From NCBI GenBank assembly GCA_963677085.2, contig CAXXFH010000004.1, forward strand, positions 1,488,001-1,552,000: 64,000 nt of DNA. Reading direction: 5' to 3'. Source of the stretch: G963677085 sp963677085. Lineage in GTDB: Bacteria; Planctomycetota; Planctomycetia; Pirellulales; Thermoguttaceae. Shown piece by piece: positions 1 through 9,710 of this stretch. The position numbers were made by a program, and so were the translations under genes. A model generated the notes under the pieces. It was given only the letters and a program-made list of their open reading frames with translations. It was not told the DNA's origin and did no database searches. The first letter of the stretch is position 1. The number at the start of each line of letters is the position of its first letter.

Positions 1-207
1 ACCTCCGACGTGCCACCCTTTGCTTTAGTAGCCGGTGTTCCCGCCAAGCCCATCGGATGGATGAGTCGGGCTGGCGAACGTCTCCATTTTGACAAAGACA
101 ACTTGGCCCGTTGCCCCCATTCTGGTAATCTGCACCGCCTTCAGGATGGTGCTGTCGTTGAGCTGACAAGCAAATCGCCAGAAGTTCTCGACAATATCCC
201 ATCTTAG
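1..207 (+). CDS. WbpD/WlbB-like sugar N-acetyltransferase, C-terminal part only
   Basis: The frame is open from base 1, so the gene starts outside the window and only its last 68 residues are seen. They contain VAGVPAKPIGWMS, the end of a left-handed beta-helix (hexapeptide repeat) acetyltransferase, followed by a tail with RCPHSGNLHRL. That C-P-x-x-G tail is typical of the enzymes that N-acetylate UDP-3-amino-GlcNAc-uronate (WbpD/WlbB). The aminotransferase that would make its substrate follows 54 bp downstream on the same strand, which supports the assignment. The exact sugar is inferred from family resemblance. Confidence 0.8.
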   Translation, partial: TSDVPPFALVAGVPAKPIGWMSRAGERLHFDKDNLARCPHSGNLHRLQDGAVVELTSKSPEVLDNIPS

Positions 208-261
208 GGACCGTAGTAAACGCCATCTTACCCCCTACCCGACACCCAATGCGATAGTCCC

Positions 262-1413
<1,152 letters not shown>

Positions 1414-1432
1414 GTTCTCTTGGGGGTCATTC

Positions 1433-2758
1433 TTGAGCGAAACATCTTCTCAATCTTATTGGTGGCCCGCTTGGGACAAGTCGGCCGGATATTGGGGACG
1501 CGTGTTCAGCGTGCTGTTCTCGGCGACCTCGTTTGCTACTTTGGCCGTAGCTACGGCTACAGTCCTGAACCTCTTGCTACGGCTAGTGATTGGTAGGGTG
1601 ATTGCGCGTCCCATTGGCCCCGAGGTTTTTGGCCAACTCGCCACTTTGGAGGGGGTGCTGGTTCTTCCGGCATTGCTGACGCGGTTTGGTTTCCTCGTAG
1701 CCTCGCGACTCCATATTGTACGAACGGAAAAGGAGCTTCAGAGGCAAGAGGCCACCGGGGCCATTTTTCTTATTGCGATTCTTCGAGGTGCCGTCTTAAC
1801 AATCGCACTGATACCTGGCACACTCGTTATTCGTTACTTCTATGGACCGGAAATCGCTTCGGCGGCGATGTGGATTGTGCCAATGATGGTTCTCTTGCCG
1901 CTGGCTCAAATGGTTCCTTTGCTCGTGCCAGCTTATGGACGTACTTCTCTACTTGTTCAGTGTCAACTGGTGGGTACTATTGGGTGGTTGATATTGGGAG
2001 GGGCGGTCGTCCACATGACGAGCCCCACGCTGTCGTTGCTGGCGGTGTGCCGCCATTTGGCAATACTTGCTGTCATTCCTGTAGTCTTGGTCGTGTTGCG
2101 GCCGGTTTTCAGCAATTTGCGTGGGCATCTAACGGCCCTGGGGAGTCTTTGGAAGTCGTATGGAATCCATCAATACTTTGCCCAACTCTGCGACCAGGGC
2201 GCTACTCAATTCATGATATTGTTGTTGCCAGTGATGGCCGGCCCAAGCGAGTATGGTTACTACGTTTTGGCGCAGACCATCGCGATGCAAACTGGCTTGT
2301 TATCTACCGCGTTGTTCCAGGCTCGTTTCCGCCTCATTGCTAGATTGGGACGGGTGCCGCGGAAGTTTTTTTGGGCTAATTTATTTTGTATTGGCATCTC
2401 TGCGGCGGGAATTCTCGCCATTCAGAAGCTTGTAATTGACATTGTCTATGGTCCTGCCTTTTTGCCGGTCAGTCGGCTCATACCGGGATTAGTGTTGGCC
2501 GAGGCCATTCATAGTGGATACCGACCGTTCATAACGGCTATTAGCGGTTGGGGGGATGCACGATTCAAGTACACATCGTTTATTGCCGGTCCTGTGGCAT
2601 TGGCGATCTATCCGCTCCTGATCGAGTACTACGGTGTCACCGGCGCGGTGACTGCAACTATCTTGCTGATGACGGTCTGGTTTGTTCTGGTGGTGGGGTT
2701 CTACCGGATGTTTCATGCTACAACATTGCCAAAGGATATGTCGACGACGGGAGAGTAA
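1433..2758 (+). CDS. Wzx-type polysaccharide flippase
   Basis: A 441-residue, very hydrophobic protein with about 12 predicted membrane segments. It has the layout of the MATE/MOP-type Wzx/RfbX flippases that move lipid-linked sugar units across the inner membrane. The call rests on topology, on features such as the early RPIGPEVFGQLATLEG loop, and on its position after two nucleotide-sugar genes. The start is a TTG at 1433, preceded by a G-rich stretch (GGGGG) as a weak ribosome site. By eye the gene and the following intergenic stretch are lower in G+C than the flanks, a common sign of exchanged surface-polysaccharide genes. Confidence 0.82.
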   Translation: MSETSSQSYWWPAWDKSAGYWGRVFSVLFSATSFATLAVATATVLNLLLRLVIGRVIARPIGPEVFGQLATLEGVLVLPALLTRFGFLVASRLHIVRTEKELQRQEATGAIFLIAILRGAVLTIALIPGTLVIRYFYGPEIASAAMWIVPMMVLLPLAQMVPLLVPAYGRTSLLVQCQLVGTIGWLILGGAVVHMTSPTLSLLAVCRHLAILAVIPVVLVVLRPVFSNLRGHLTALGSLWKSYGIHQYFAQLCDQGATQFMILLLPVMAGPSEYGYYVLAQTIAMQTGLLSTALFQARFRLIARLGRVPRKFFWANLFCIGISAAGILAIQKLVIDIVYGPAFLPVSRLIPGLVLAEAIHSGYRPFITAISGWGDARFKYTSFIAGPVALAIYPLLIEYYGVTGAVTATILLMTVWFVLVVGFYRMFHATTLPKDMSTTGE

Positions 2759-3123
2759 CAGCTAGTACAGTGTATACAGCAGCATAAGACGTTGTGTGAG
2801 TTCGCGGCTTGCGGAGTTCGGGTCAATTCCGTTGGATAGTGTGTAGTTCTCTTTTCTTGTGCTCCTGGTTGTTCGCTTCTGAGAATTGTGTGCCCTTGGA
2901 AGTTGTCGGTGGCATGAAAAGCTTGCGAGACTTAAAGTCCGTCTCATGCGAAGGTTCACCGAACATTTACGCATGAAAACAGCTCCTGTTATCTGTGAAT
3001 CTCCGGTAGAAAAAATGACTCGCGATATGTAACTCTCCTCTGTGTTTCAAACCAGAGGATGATCGGCCGCGGCTCGGTAACCAGAATAGAAATCTTAAAT
3101 CCTTTCGCTAATTGAGATGACCG
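2759..3123. other. Intergenic stretch, no gene recognised
   Basis: 365 bp between the flippase and the toroid-like protein. It is visibly A+T-richer than its surroundings. Only short unconvincing frames are present on either strand. I see no tRNA, no strong hairpin with a T-run and no copy of the repeat families found elsewhere. It may hold a promoter for the next gene, but no convincing -35/-10 pair stands out. Confidence 0.5.
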
Positions 3124-4383
3124 ATGCAGTGTCGCGTGACGGCTGAACCGAAAGGTCCGAGACGGGTTGCTGGCGAGGATCTGCCGAAAAGGGTTTGGGA
3201 GGCGATTGTTGCGTTAGACAGATGGGCTCGGCAGCGTGTATGGATAGGTTTTGACCCATACGATTGTCGAGACACGGTGCTTTGCCGTTTGGCCGACCGC
3301 TTGCCGTGGTTACTGGGATACCCACTGCGACGCGTGATTGAACCACTCACGTTTCGCTATGCGCCGACGAGTCTTCGGGTTCTCCAAGTGAAGCCAAAAT
3401 GGAATGCGAAAGCCGTTGGGTTATTCTTGTCCAGTTACGCACGCTTGTCGGCTATGGATGAGGAATTGCCCTGGTTGCAGTACGCATTGCAGTGCGCTGA
3501 ATCACTGCTTGAAACAGTGGAGCCCGGCTATCATGGGCCCTGCTGGGGATATCCCTTCGACTGGCGATCCGTTGAATTCATCCCCAAAGGAACGCCATCA
3601 GTCGTCGTCACGACCACTTGCGGAAACGGTTTCTGGAATCTTTTCCAGCAAACATCCGATGAACAGTACCTTGATCAATGTCGTGGTATCTGCGAGTTCA
3701 TCTGCCACGACCTAAATGTGCGGCGGTTCGCCACCGATCGTATTTGCTTCAGCTACACGCCAATTGACGACTACTTGGTTCATAATGCCAACCTGATGGC
3801 CGCGGAGTTTCTCGTTCGTATCGGTGGTGCGGTCGATAATGCACGATGGCAAGAATTAGGGCTTCATGCGGCCGAATATGCCCTACACGAACAAAATGAC
3901 GACGGTTCACTCTTCTACTGGGGAAGAGACTGGCCACGAGAAAAAAACCATCGGGACATTTACCATAGCGGGTTTGAAATCCGCTCGCTCTGGAATTTGT
4001 GGAAGTTGACCGCAGAACCACGATTCCAACAAGCGGCCAGTCACTATCTCGACTTCTTTTTGAAAGCCTATTTGCGTGACGATGGTATGCCCACACGTTT
4101 GCCCTTCGATTTCGATCACCCAACTGTAAATATCCATGGTTGCGCGGAGGCGGTCCTTTGCTTGGCGACGGTTTTGAGCGAATATCCGCAGGTGTTCAGC
4201 CACATGCAACGTGTGACAACATGGTCGCTCGGGCACATGCAGAACTCCGATGGAAGTTGGGGGTACGAGGTAAATCGTCGCGGACACATCGATCGGATGG
4301 CATATATGCGATGGGGGCAGGCCTGGATGTTTCGAGCGTTGGTTGAATATCTGCAGAGTCTTGAAGAAACATCACAACAATAG
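3124..4383 (+). CDS. Unrecognised exopolysaccharide-locus protein, alpha/alpha-toroid-like
   Basis: A 419-residue soluble protein rich in W, Y, H and G, with no signal peptide or membrane segment. Repeated helical stretches are broken by patches such as GPCWGYPFDW, TTTCGNGFWNLF, YHSGFEIRSLWNLW and NSDGSWGYE. That spacing is what (alpha/alpha)6 toroids look like (glycosidase- or prenyltransferase-type repeats), and similar proteins of unknown role occur in surface-polysaccharide clusters. It ends 26 bp before the GT4 gene, so the two are probably cotranscribed. A role in making or trimming the polysaccharide is inference from position. The first ATG has no clear ribosome site, so the start is uncertain. 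Confidence 0.6.
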   Translation: MQCRVTAEPKGPRRVAGEDLPKRVWEAIVALDRWARQRVWIGFDPYDCRDTVLCRLADRLPWLLGYPLRRVIEPLTFRYAPTSLRVLQVKPKWNAKAVGLFLSSYARLSAMDEELPWLQYALQCAESLLETVEPGYHGPCWGYPFDWRSVEFIPKGTPSVVVTTTCGNGFWNLFQQTSDEQYLDQCRGICEFICHDLNVRRFATDRICFSYTPIDDYLVHNANLMAAEFLVRIGGAVDNARWQELGLHAAEYALHEQNDDGSLFYWGRDWPREKNHRDIYHSGFEIRSLWNLWKLTAEPRFQQAASHYLDFFLKAYLRDDGMPTRLPFDFDHPTVNIHGCAEAVLCLATVLSEYPQVFSHMQRVTTWSLGHMQNSDGSWGYEVNRRGHIDRMAYMRWGQAWMFRALVEYLQSLEETSQQ

Positions 4384-4409
4384 AGGTTATGTTCATTTTA
4401 GGAGGTCTG

Positions 4410-5756
4410 ATGCCAATGCACATCGGAATGATTCATCTCAACCTCAGTGGCCAGCGGTTTCCGCCCGATATCCGCATCGAGAAAGAGACGCGTGCTCTGG
4501 CCGAGGCTGGCGTCGATATTTCGATTTTCTGTCGTTTGATCGACGATGAAGCGGAGGAGGAACAACTCCAGCCGGGAGTCACCGTTGTTCGTCGTCGCTT
4601 CGCAAATCCATCGGGCGTTGGCGGACTTTGGCAATGGTGGCGACTACGATTTTCGCCATGGCAGGCAGCCATCGAGCAGTTCATTGAACAGCGACAGCCG
4701 GATGTGCTCCATGTACATGACTTGAATTTGGTGCCAACAACGCTGGCTGCGGCCCATCGCTTCGGCCTGCCCGTGGTGGCCGATTTTCACGAGAACATGC
4801 CTGCGGCCTTCGAGAGTTGGCGTGCTGATCAACCTTGGTGGCGTCGTCTTTTGATGAGCTGCAAGTACAACGTGCCTCTCCTGAAACGACACGAGGCATG
4901 CGCTGTCCAGCGATGTGAAAAAGTTCTCCTAGTGGTACCTGAAGCAGCCGACCGGTTTATCGCAGTCGGTTTTCCATCGGAAAAGTTCGTGATCGTATCT
5001 AATACAGAAGATGAGACTACGATGGACATACCAAAGCCCGATCCTGTGTTAGCTGAACAGTACCGCGGGCGTTGGATAGCCTCGTACGTTGGTGGTTTAG
5101 GGCCGCACCGTGGTATTGACACCGTGCTCCGGGCAGTCCCAGAAATTGTCCGGAAAGTTCCTCATTTTCTTCTGCTAATCGTTGGGGCGAATGAAAAGAA
5201 TCGTCAGGTGCTGGACAAGATGGTAGCCCAATATGGAATTGACGGCCATGTACAAATTCTCGGCTGGACACCGTTTGAACGTTGCATGCAACTGAACCTG
5301 ATCAGCGACGTATGCCTAGTACCGCACAACGATTTTGAACATACGCAGACCACTGTGCCGCATAAGCTGTTTCAGTACATGCTCTGCTGCCGACCAGTGG
5401 TAGTCAGTGATTGTCGGCCCTTGAAGCGGATTGTCGAAGAAGCCGAAGCCGGGGCCGTGTTTCGGGCCAATGATTCCCACGACTTCGCCCAGACAATTAT
5501 CCGCCTCGCAGGGGATTCCGAAGGCTGCCAGCGCTACGCTACTGGCGGACAAAAAGCAGCCAGTACGACGTTTGCGTGGCGTAATGACGCGGCTCAACTG
5601 GTAGCCATGTACCGTAAAATAGCCGAGGTACATGGTTGGCAATGGGCCGTTGAACCTCGTCGTAGAAAACCGGCGACGCACTTAACGAATACGTCGATGG
5701 GAAGTACGCCTGGGGGCCCTGTAAGAAATATTGTGTCAGCTAGCAGAAACGGGTAG
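4410..5756 (+). CDS. Glycosyltransferase family 4 (GT-B fold)
   Basis: About 448 residues with the two-domain GT-B layout. The N-terminal half has LHVHDLNLVPTTLAAA and ADFHENMP; the C-terminal half has YVGGLGPHRGIDTVLRA, LGWTPF and the donor-site region from VPHNDFEH through HKLFQYMLCCRPVVVSD. It should add a sugar from a nucleotide donor to the lipid-linked unit. An AGGAGG at 4400-4405 precedes ATGs at 4410 and 4416; the second gives the family-like start MHIGMIHLNLSG. The frame also reaches an ATG at 4389 ahead of that ribosome site, which is less likely. The 3' end runs into the IS256-like remnant and its last residues may be IS-derived. Confidence 0.88.
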   Translation: MPMHIGMIHLNLSGQRFPPDIRIEKETRALAEAGVDISIFCRLIDDEAEEEQLQPGVTVVRRRFANPSGVGGLWQWWRLRFSPWQAAIEQFIEQRQPDVLHVHDLNLVPTTLAAAHRFGLPVVADFHENMPAAFESWRADQPWWRRLLMSCKYNVPLLKRHEACAVQRCEKVLLVVPEAADRFIAVGFPSEKFVIVSNTEDETTMDIPKPDPVLAEQYRGRWIASYVGGLGPHRGIDTVLRAVPEIVRKVPHFLLLIVGANEKNRQVLDKMVAQYGIDGHVQILGWTPFERCMQLNLISDVCLVPHNDFEHTQTTVPHKLFQYMLCCRPVVVSDCRPLKRIVEEAEAGAVFRANDSHDFAQTIIRLAGDSEGCQRYATGGQKAASTTFAWRNDAAQLVAMYRKIAEVHGWQWAVEPRRRKPATHLTNTSMGSTPGGPVRNIVSASRNG

Positions 5757-5792
5757 TTTTTGACAACCTTTTTCTGGATAGGAGACACACGC

Positions 5793-6210
5793 ATGGACGC
5801 TTCTTTGCAGGCACGGGCGGAACAGCTAGCAAGCGAGATGGCGGGCGAGGCCCGAACGATCGAGGACCTCAACGGCCTGATGCGGCTGATGATGAAGTCG
5901 GCGATCGAGCGGATGCTCAATACCGAGATGGACGTCCACCTGGGGCGCCGGCCGGCAGCAGGTCCGACCGAGGAATCGGCTGCGGAAACGACGCTCCCGA
6001 ACGATCCGTCGTCAGCCGAGAACGCTCCGGCCACGAGGCCGAAGCAGGCTCCCAATCACCGCAACGGCCGATCGAAAAAGACGGTCTGCAGCGAAACGGG
6101 CGAGCTGACGATCGCCACGCCTCGGGACCGCGACGGCACGTTCGAGCCGCAACTGATCGGCAAGCACCAGCGTCGCGTGCCGGGCTTCGACGAAAAGATC
6201 GGTAGTATAA
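5793..6210 (+). pseudogene. IS256-family (Mutator-type) transposase, N-terminal remnant
   Basis: An AGGAGA ribosome site and ATG at 5793 open a frame reading MDASLQARAEQLASEM, MLNTEMDVHLG and LIGKHQRRVPGFDEKI, the well-conserved N-terminus of IS256-type transposases. The similarity stops at about 6210, where the IS3 end begins; the frame closes 29 bp later inside IS3 DNA. Roughly the last two thirds of the usual 400-residue protein, including all three DDE residues, are missing and do not reappear beyond the IS3 element. The remnant is therefore inactive. The DNA just upstream (about 5750-5790) probably contains the left end of this IS. Confidence 0.85.
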
Positions 6211-6284
6211 TGGTCTGGAAGAACTGGGCGCGCCAATAAGGTGGATTCGTATACGGTCCGATACGGGCTGTAGGAGACGAATTC

Positions 6285-7394
6285 ATGGCGAAGCAGCGAC
6301 GGAAGTTTACGCCAGCGTTCAAGGCGAAGGTTGCTTTGGCGGCGATCCGCGGCGAGGGGACGCTTGCCGAGTTGGCGGGCCGGTTCGAGGTGCATGCGAA
6401 TCAGGTGGCTGCCTGGAAGAAGCAGGCGATCGAAGGCATGACCGAGAGTCTTTCCGGCGGTCGAAAGCGGCGGGAAAAAGAGGACGAGGAGCACGAGGCA
6501 AAGCTCTACCAGCAAATCGGCCAACTTCAGTTCGAGTTGGACTGGTTGAAAAAAAAGCTGGCGAGCTGTGACCGAAAGCGCGATATGGTCGAGCCGGGCA
6601 GCCAGGAGCTTTCGGTTACCAGGCAGTGCCAACTCCTGGGGCTTTCGCGATCGAGTTACTACTACACGGCGCAGCCGCCGAGCGAACGTGATCTTCGGCA
6701 GATGCGGATGATCGATGAAGAGTACACGCGTCGTCCGTTTCGCGGCTCGCGGCGGATGCGGGACTGCCTTCAGGAACAAGGCGAGACGGCGTCTCGCGAC
6801 CGCGTCTGGCGGCTGATGCGGCAATTGGGCCTTCAAGCAATTTACCCGAAGAAGCGTTTGAGCCTGGAAAACAAGGAACATGAGAAGTATCCGTACCTGC
6901 TGCGCGGCCTGGAGATCGTCCGGCCGAATCAGGTATGGTGCAGCGACATCACGTACATTCGGCTGCCAGGAGGATTCGTTTACCTGACGGCGGTGATGGA
7001 CTGGCACAGCCGGTTCGTGCTGAGTTGGGACCTCTCGATCACGCTCGACACGGAGTTCTGTGTCACGGCTCTTGACCGTGCCTTGCAGCAGTGCCAGCCG
7101 GAGATCTTCAACACGGACCAGGGCTGTCAGTACACCAGTCATCAGTTCACGGGCCGCCTGCAGGAATCGGGTATTCGGATCAGCATGGACGGCCGCGGCC
7201 GATGCTTCGACAACATCATGGTCGAACGGCTTTGGCGAAGCGTGAAGTACGAGGAAATCTACCTGAAGGAGTATGCGAGCGTGGGAGAGTGCCGTCATGC
7301 GTTGCGGAGATACTTCGAGTTTTACAACCACGAGCGTCGCCACCAGGGCCTCGGCCGACGCACGCCGTGGGACGTGTATCAATCGGTCGTCTAG
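6285..7394 (+). CDS. IS3-family transposase, OrfA-OrfB fused in one frame
   Basis: A 369-residue DDE transposase. Residues about 1-90 are the OrfA part: an HTH (RRKFTPAFKAKVALAA, EVHANQVAAWKKQ) and a leucine-zipper-like helix. The rest is OrfB with the rve core: D in WCSDITYIRLP, D in FNTDQGCQYTS and E in DNIMVERLWRSVK, ending QGLGRRTPWDVYQ. The two parts usually sit in different frames joined by -1 slippage at an A-run. Here an A8 run (6549-6556) lies at that junction, yet the frame is already continuous, so slippage is not needed. All catalytic residues are present and the gene looks intact. Confidence 0.93.
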   Translation: MAKQRRKFTPAFKAKVALAAIRGEGTLAELAGRFEVHANQVAAWKKQAIEGMTESLSGGRKRREKEDEEHEAKLYQQIGQLQFELDWLKKKLASCDRKRDMVEPGSQELSVTRQCQLLGLSRSSYYYTAQPPSERDLRQMRMIDEEYTRRPFRGSRRMRDCLQEQGETASRDRVWRLMRQLGLQAIYPKKRLSLENKEHEKYPYLLRGLEIVRPNQVWCSDITYIRLPGGFVYLTAVMDWHSRFVLSWDLSITLDTEFCVTALDRALQQCQPEIFNTDQGCQYTSHQFTGRLQESGIRISMDGRGRCFDNIMVERLWRSVKYEEIYLKEYASVGECRHALRRYFEFYNHERRHQGLGRRTPWDVYQSVV

Positions 7395-7413
7395 GGGGAG
7401 CCGTGAGATGCGC

Positions 7414-7478
7414 GAAAGGGGGGCGTTTGTTCCGCTCCGTTCGCTGCGCTCACTCCGCTCCACAAACGCCCCCCTTTC
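7414..7478. repeat. Perfect 17-bp inverted repeat in the IS3 3' region
   Basis: Arms GAAAGGGGGGCGTTTGT (7414-7430) and its exact complement (7462-7478) enclose a 31-nt loop that itself repeats CCGCTCCG/CCGCTCC-like words. It starts 19 bp after the IS3 transposase stop and lies inside the element. It could terminate transcription or, like REP-type palindromes, be a passenger sequence. Confidence 0.8.
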
Positions 7479-7533
7479 AGAAACCAGATTCCACCTTAAA
7501 CAACCCAATCCAGCGCCTTGACAACCCAGACCA

Positions 7534-8459
7534 CTTCAGCCTTTCGAGCGACTCCGGCTGCTGAACTGGCCAGCTATCGCCTTCTGGTTCGTATTCTCGA
7601 AGAGCAGTGTCAGGTGGTTACTGACACGGTGGACCAAGGTGAAGTCCAGATCAAAGAACCTGCAGATGTTCCTTGCCAAAGCGTGCAGAATCCAGCCGAT
7701 CCTGATGCCAGTTACAATGCCCATCGTGGCCAGGGCTACATGGCCCAGATCGCAGAAACGTACGAAGAAGAGGAAGAGAACGAGAGCGAAGATCGCCTCC
7801 CGTCAAAACCCGACTTGATCACCCATGTGGCGGTTCACAACATGACGAAACAGGACTGGCAAGCTCTGGAACCGGCCTTGGAGGATCCGGGCGGTCGCGA
7901 GGTGATGCCGGAGAGCATGTTGCGCGATACCCATTATGGTTCCGAGGGCAACATCCGAACCGCTACCAAGCAGGGAGTTGAACTGATCTCGCCTGCGTCT
8001 CCGCCGAAGGGATCGAAGCAGGGACGTTTGACGTTGGAGCAGTTTGAGTTGGACGAGGAGGGACTTGTCATCAAGTGTCCCCAAGGGCATTCGCCAATTA
8101 CCACCAGCGCTGGCCCCACGAGATTTGAAGTGCCTTTCGATCCGGCTCCATGTGATCGTTGCACGGTACGTTCTCAGTGTCCGGCATATTCGACCGCAAG
8201 AACAACCGAAAAATCTCGGTGGCAGTACACACGCGAGCGAGTGCAAACGCGAACGCGCCGCCTCCGAGAGCGAACCGACCGTTTCCAAGATCGTTACCGG
8301 TGGCGAGCGGGGGTCGAGGCCACGATGTCTCGACTGAAACACCAGATGGGACTGGCCAAATTACGGGTCCGAGGGATGGCGGCCGTTAGCTACGCGGTGT
8401 TCCTCCGCGCGTTGGGATTGAATATCCATCGAGTTGCAGCGTTCCTTGGAGCCACATGA
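7534..8459 (+). pseudogene. IS1182/ISNCY-like DDE transposase, C-terminal remnant
   Basis: About 300 residues of a DDE transposase without its N-terminus. Landmarks are PADPDASYNAHRGQGYMAQ, a CxxGH...CDRCTVRSQC zinc-like section, and the terminal block RWRAGVEATMSRLKHQMG plus LRVRGMAAVSYAVFLRALG. The usual family protein is about 450-550 residues, so the first part, with the first catalytic D, is gone. The nominal frame opens at a TTG (7518) inside the IS3 right end, so the fusion is accidental. Family placement is by the zinc section and C-terminal block and is less certain than for the neighbouring elements. Confidence 0.75.
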
Positions 8460-8548
8460 GAGAAGGGAGGCGAACTGCCACGCAAGACGCTTACCTAAAT
8501 TGCCCACAGGTCGAATACGACGACTGGTGAGCCGCAACATTCACACTA

Positions 8549-9708
8549 GTACGCCTTCCATGAAATTGTTTCCGGTGGTATAAGCACCGGCATGAAGGAA
8601 CACATTGTACGCCTCAAGGACGAGGCCCGACAGCATTTGCAGGAGTTGGTGCATACCGGCACGCGATCCGTGCGTGTGGTTCGGCGTGCCTTGATTCTGC
8701 TGAAATCAGATGAAGGATTCACGGATGAGGAGATTGCCGAACACGTTGGTTGCACGGATCGAACTGTTCGCAGTATGCGTAAACGGTTCTGTACCGGGAG
8801 TTTAGAGGAAGCGTTGTACGACGCCCCTCGATCCGGTGCTCCGCCCACGTTTACGCCACGGCAGAAGCAGCAAGTCGTGGCGTTGGCTTGCAGCGATCCG
8901 CCGGAGGGCCGCGTCCGCTGGACGCTGGAACTACTCTGCGTGCACGCCGTGAAACGAGGCTTCGTCGATTCGATCAGCAAGAGCGAGGTTGCGTTGTGGC
9001 TGAAAGAGCACGACATGAAGCCATGGCGAAAAAAACATGGTGCATTCCGAGACTCACCGAAGAGTTTCGCGACAGAATGGAGGACGTCCTCGACCAGTAT
9101 GAAAAGGCGTTCAACCCGAGAGAACCGTTGATTTGCATGGACGAGCAGCCGTATCAACTCCTGGACGATACGTGTCCCTTCAAGCCTGCCGTACCAGGCA
9201 AGGCGGCTAAGCAGGACTACGAGTATCGTCGTTGCGGCACGTGCAGTATCTTTGTCGCCGTTGAGCCGAAAGATGGCAAACGCTTCGTCCAGGCTCGGCG
9301 TCATCGCAAACGGGCCGATTTCGCACGATTCGTGCGTGATCTGCTTCAGCGTTATCCCAAGGCTCGTCGGATTCATTTGGTTCTCGACAACCTCAACACG
9401 CACAACGAAAAGTCCCTCATCGAAACGTTTGACGCCACGAAAGCGAAGCAATCTCTGCGACGCATCGTATGGCACTACACACCCAAGCACGCCAGTTGGC
9501 TGAACATGGCAGAAATTGAAATCTCCGTGTTGACCAAGCAATGCCTCGGGCGACGGATTCCTACAATCGAAGAAGTTCAACGTCATGCGGCGACTTGGGC
9601 CCGCGACCGAAATCGCCGCAAAGCCATAATCGACTGGACCTTCAATAACAACGACGCCCGCCGAGTGTTCCCGGAACTATACCGGAAGAAACTTGCTGGA
9701 TGACGTAC
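8549..9708 (+). mobile_element. IS630-family insertion sequence A
   Basis: A 1160-bp element flanked by TA on both sides (8547-8548 and 9709-9710), the family's normal 2-bp duplication. The terminal inverted repeats start GTACG and match at 20 of 28 positions (8549-8576 against the complement of 9681-9708). It carries one frameshifted transposase gene. Its right TA is also the left TA of the next element. Confidence 0.9.
8592..9703 (+). CDS. IS630-family transposase, two frames joined by -1 frameshift
   Basis: The first frame (8592-9131) encodes a helix-turn-helix domain (VVRRALILL, DEEIAEHVGCTDRTVRSMRK). The second (open from before 8888 to 9703) encodes the catalytic part with D in LICMDEQPY, D in LVLDNLNTH and E in LNMAEIEISVL. 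The frames join at an A7 run (9029-9035): reading CGA AAA AAA and slipping back one base continues into ACA TGG, giving KPWRKK-TWCIP, the normal family sequence. This is a classic slippery heptamer, so the gene is probably functional. Without the shift, translation ends at 9131 with an N-terminal-only product. Confidence 0.88.
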
Positions 9709-9710
9709 TA

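Larger units (their letters stand above)
6211..7533 (+). mobile_element. IS3-family insertion sequence
   Basis: A 1.32 kb element bounded by TGGTCTGG at 6211 and its complement CCAGACCA ending at 7533. A second matching block (TCCACCTTA) lies 35 bp in on the left and 44 bp in on the right. It encodes one fused transposase on the plus strand. The flanks differ: IS256 remnant on the left, IS1182-like remnant on the right. No 3-bp target duplication is seen, which points to a deletion or rearrangement next to the element after insertion. Confidence 0.75.

Noticed and set aside
6012..7508. Minus-strand open frame of 498 codons across the IS3 element
   Set aside because: Antisense to the IS3 transposase and running through the IS border.
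8592..9703. IS630 A transposase as a decayed pseudogene
   Set aside because: The frame change is exactly at an A7 slippery run, with both halves otherwise intact, which fits programmed frameshifting.
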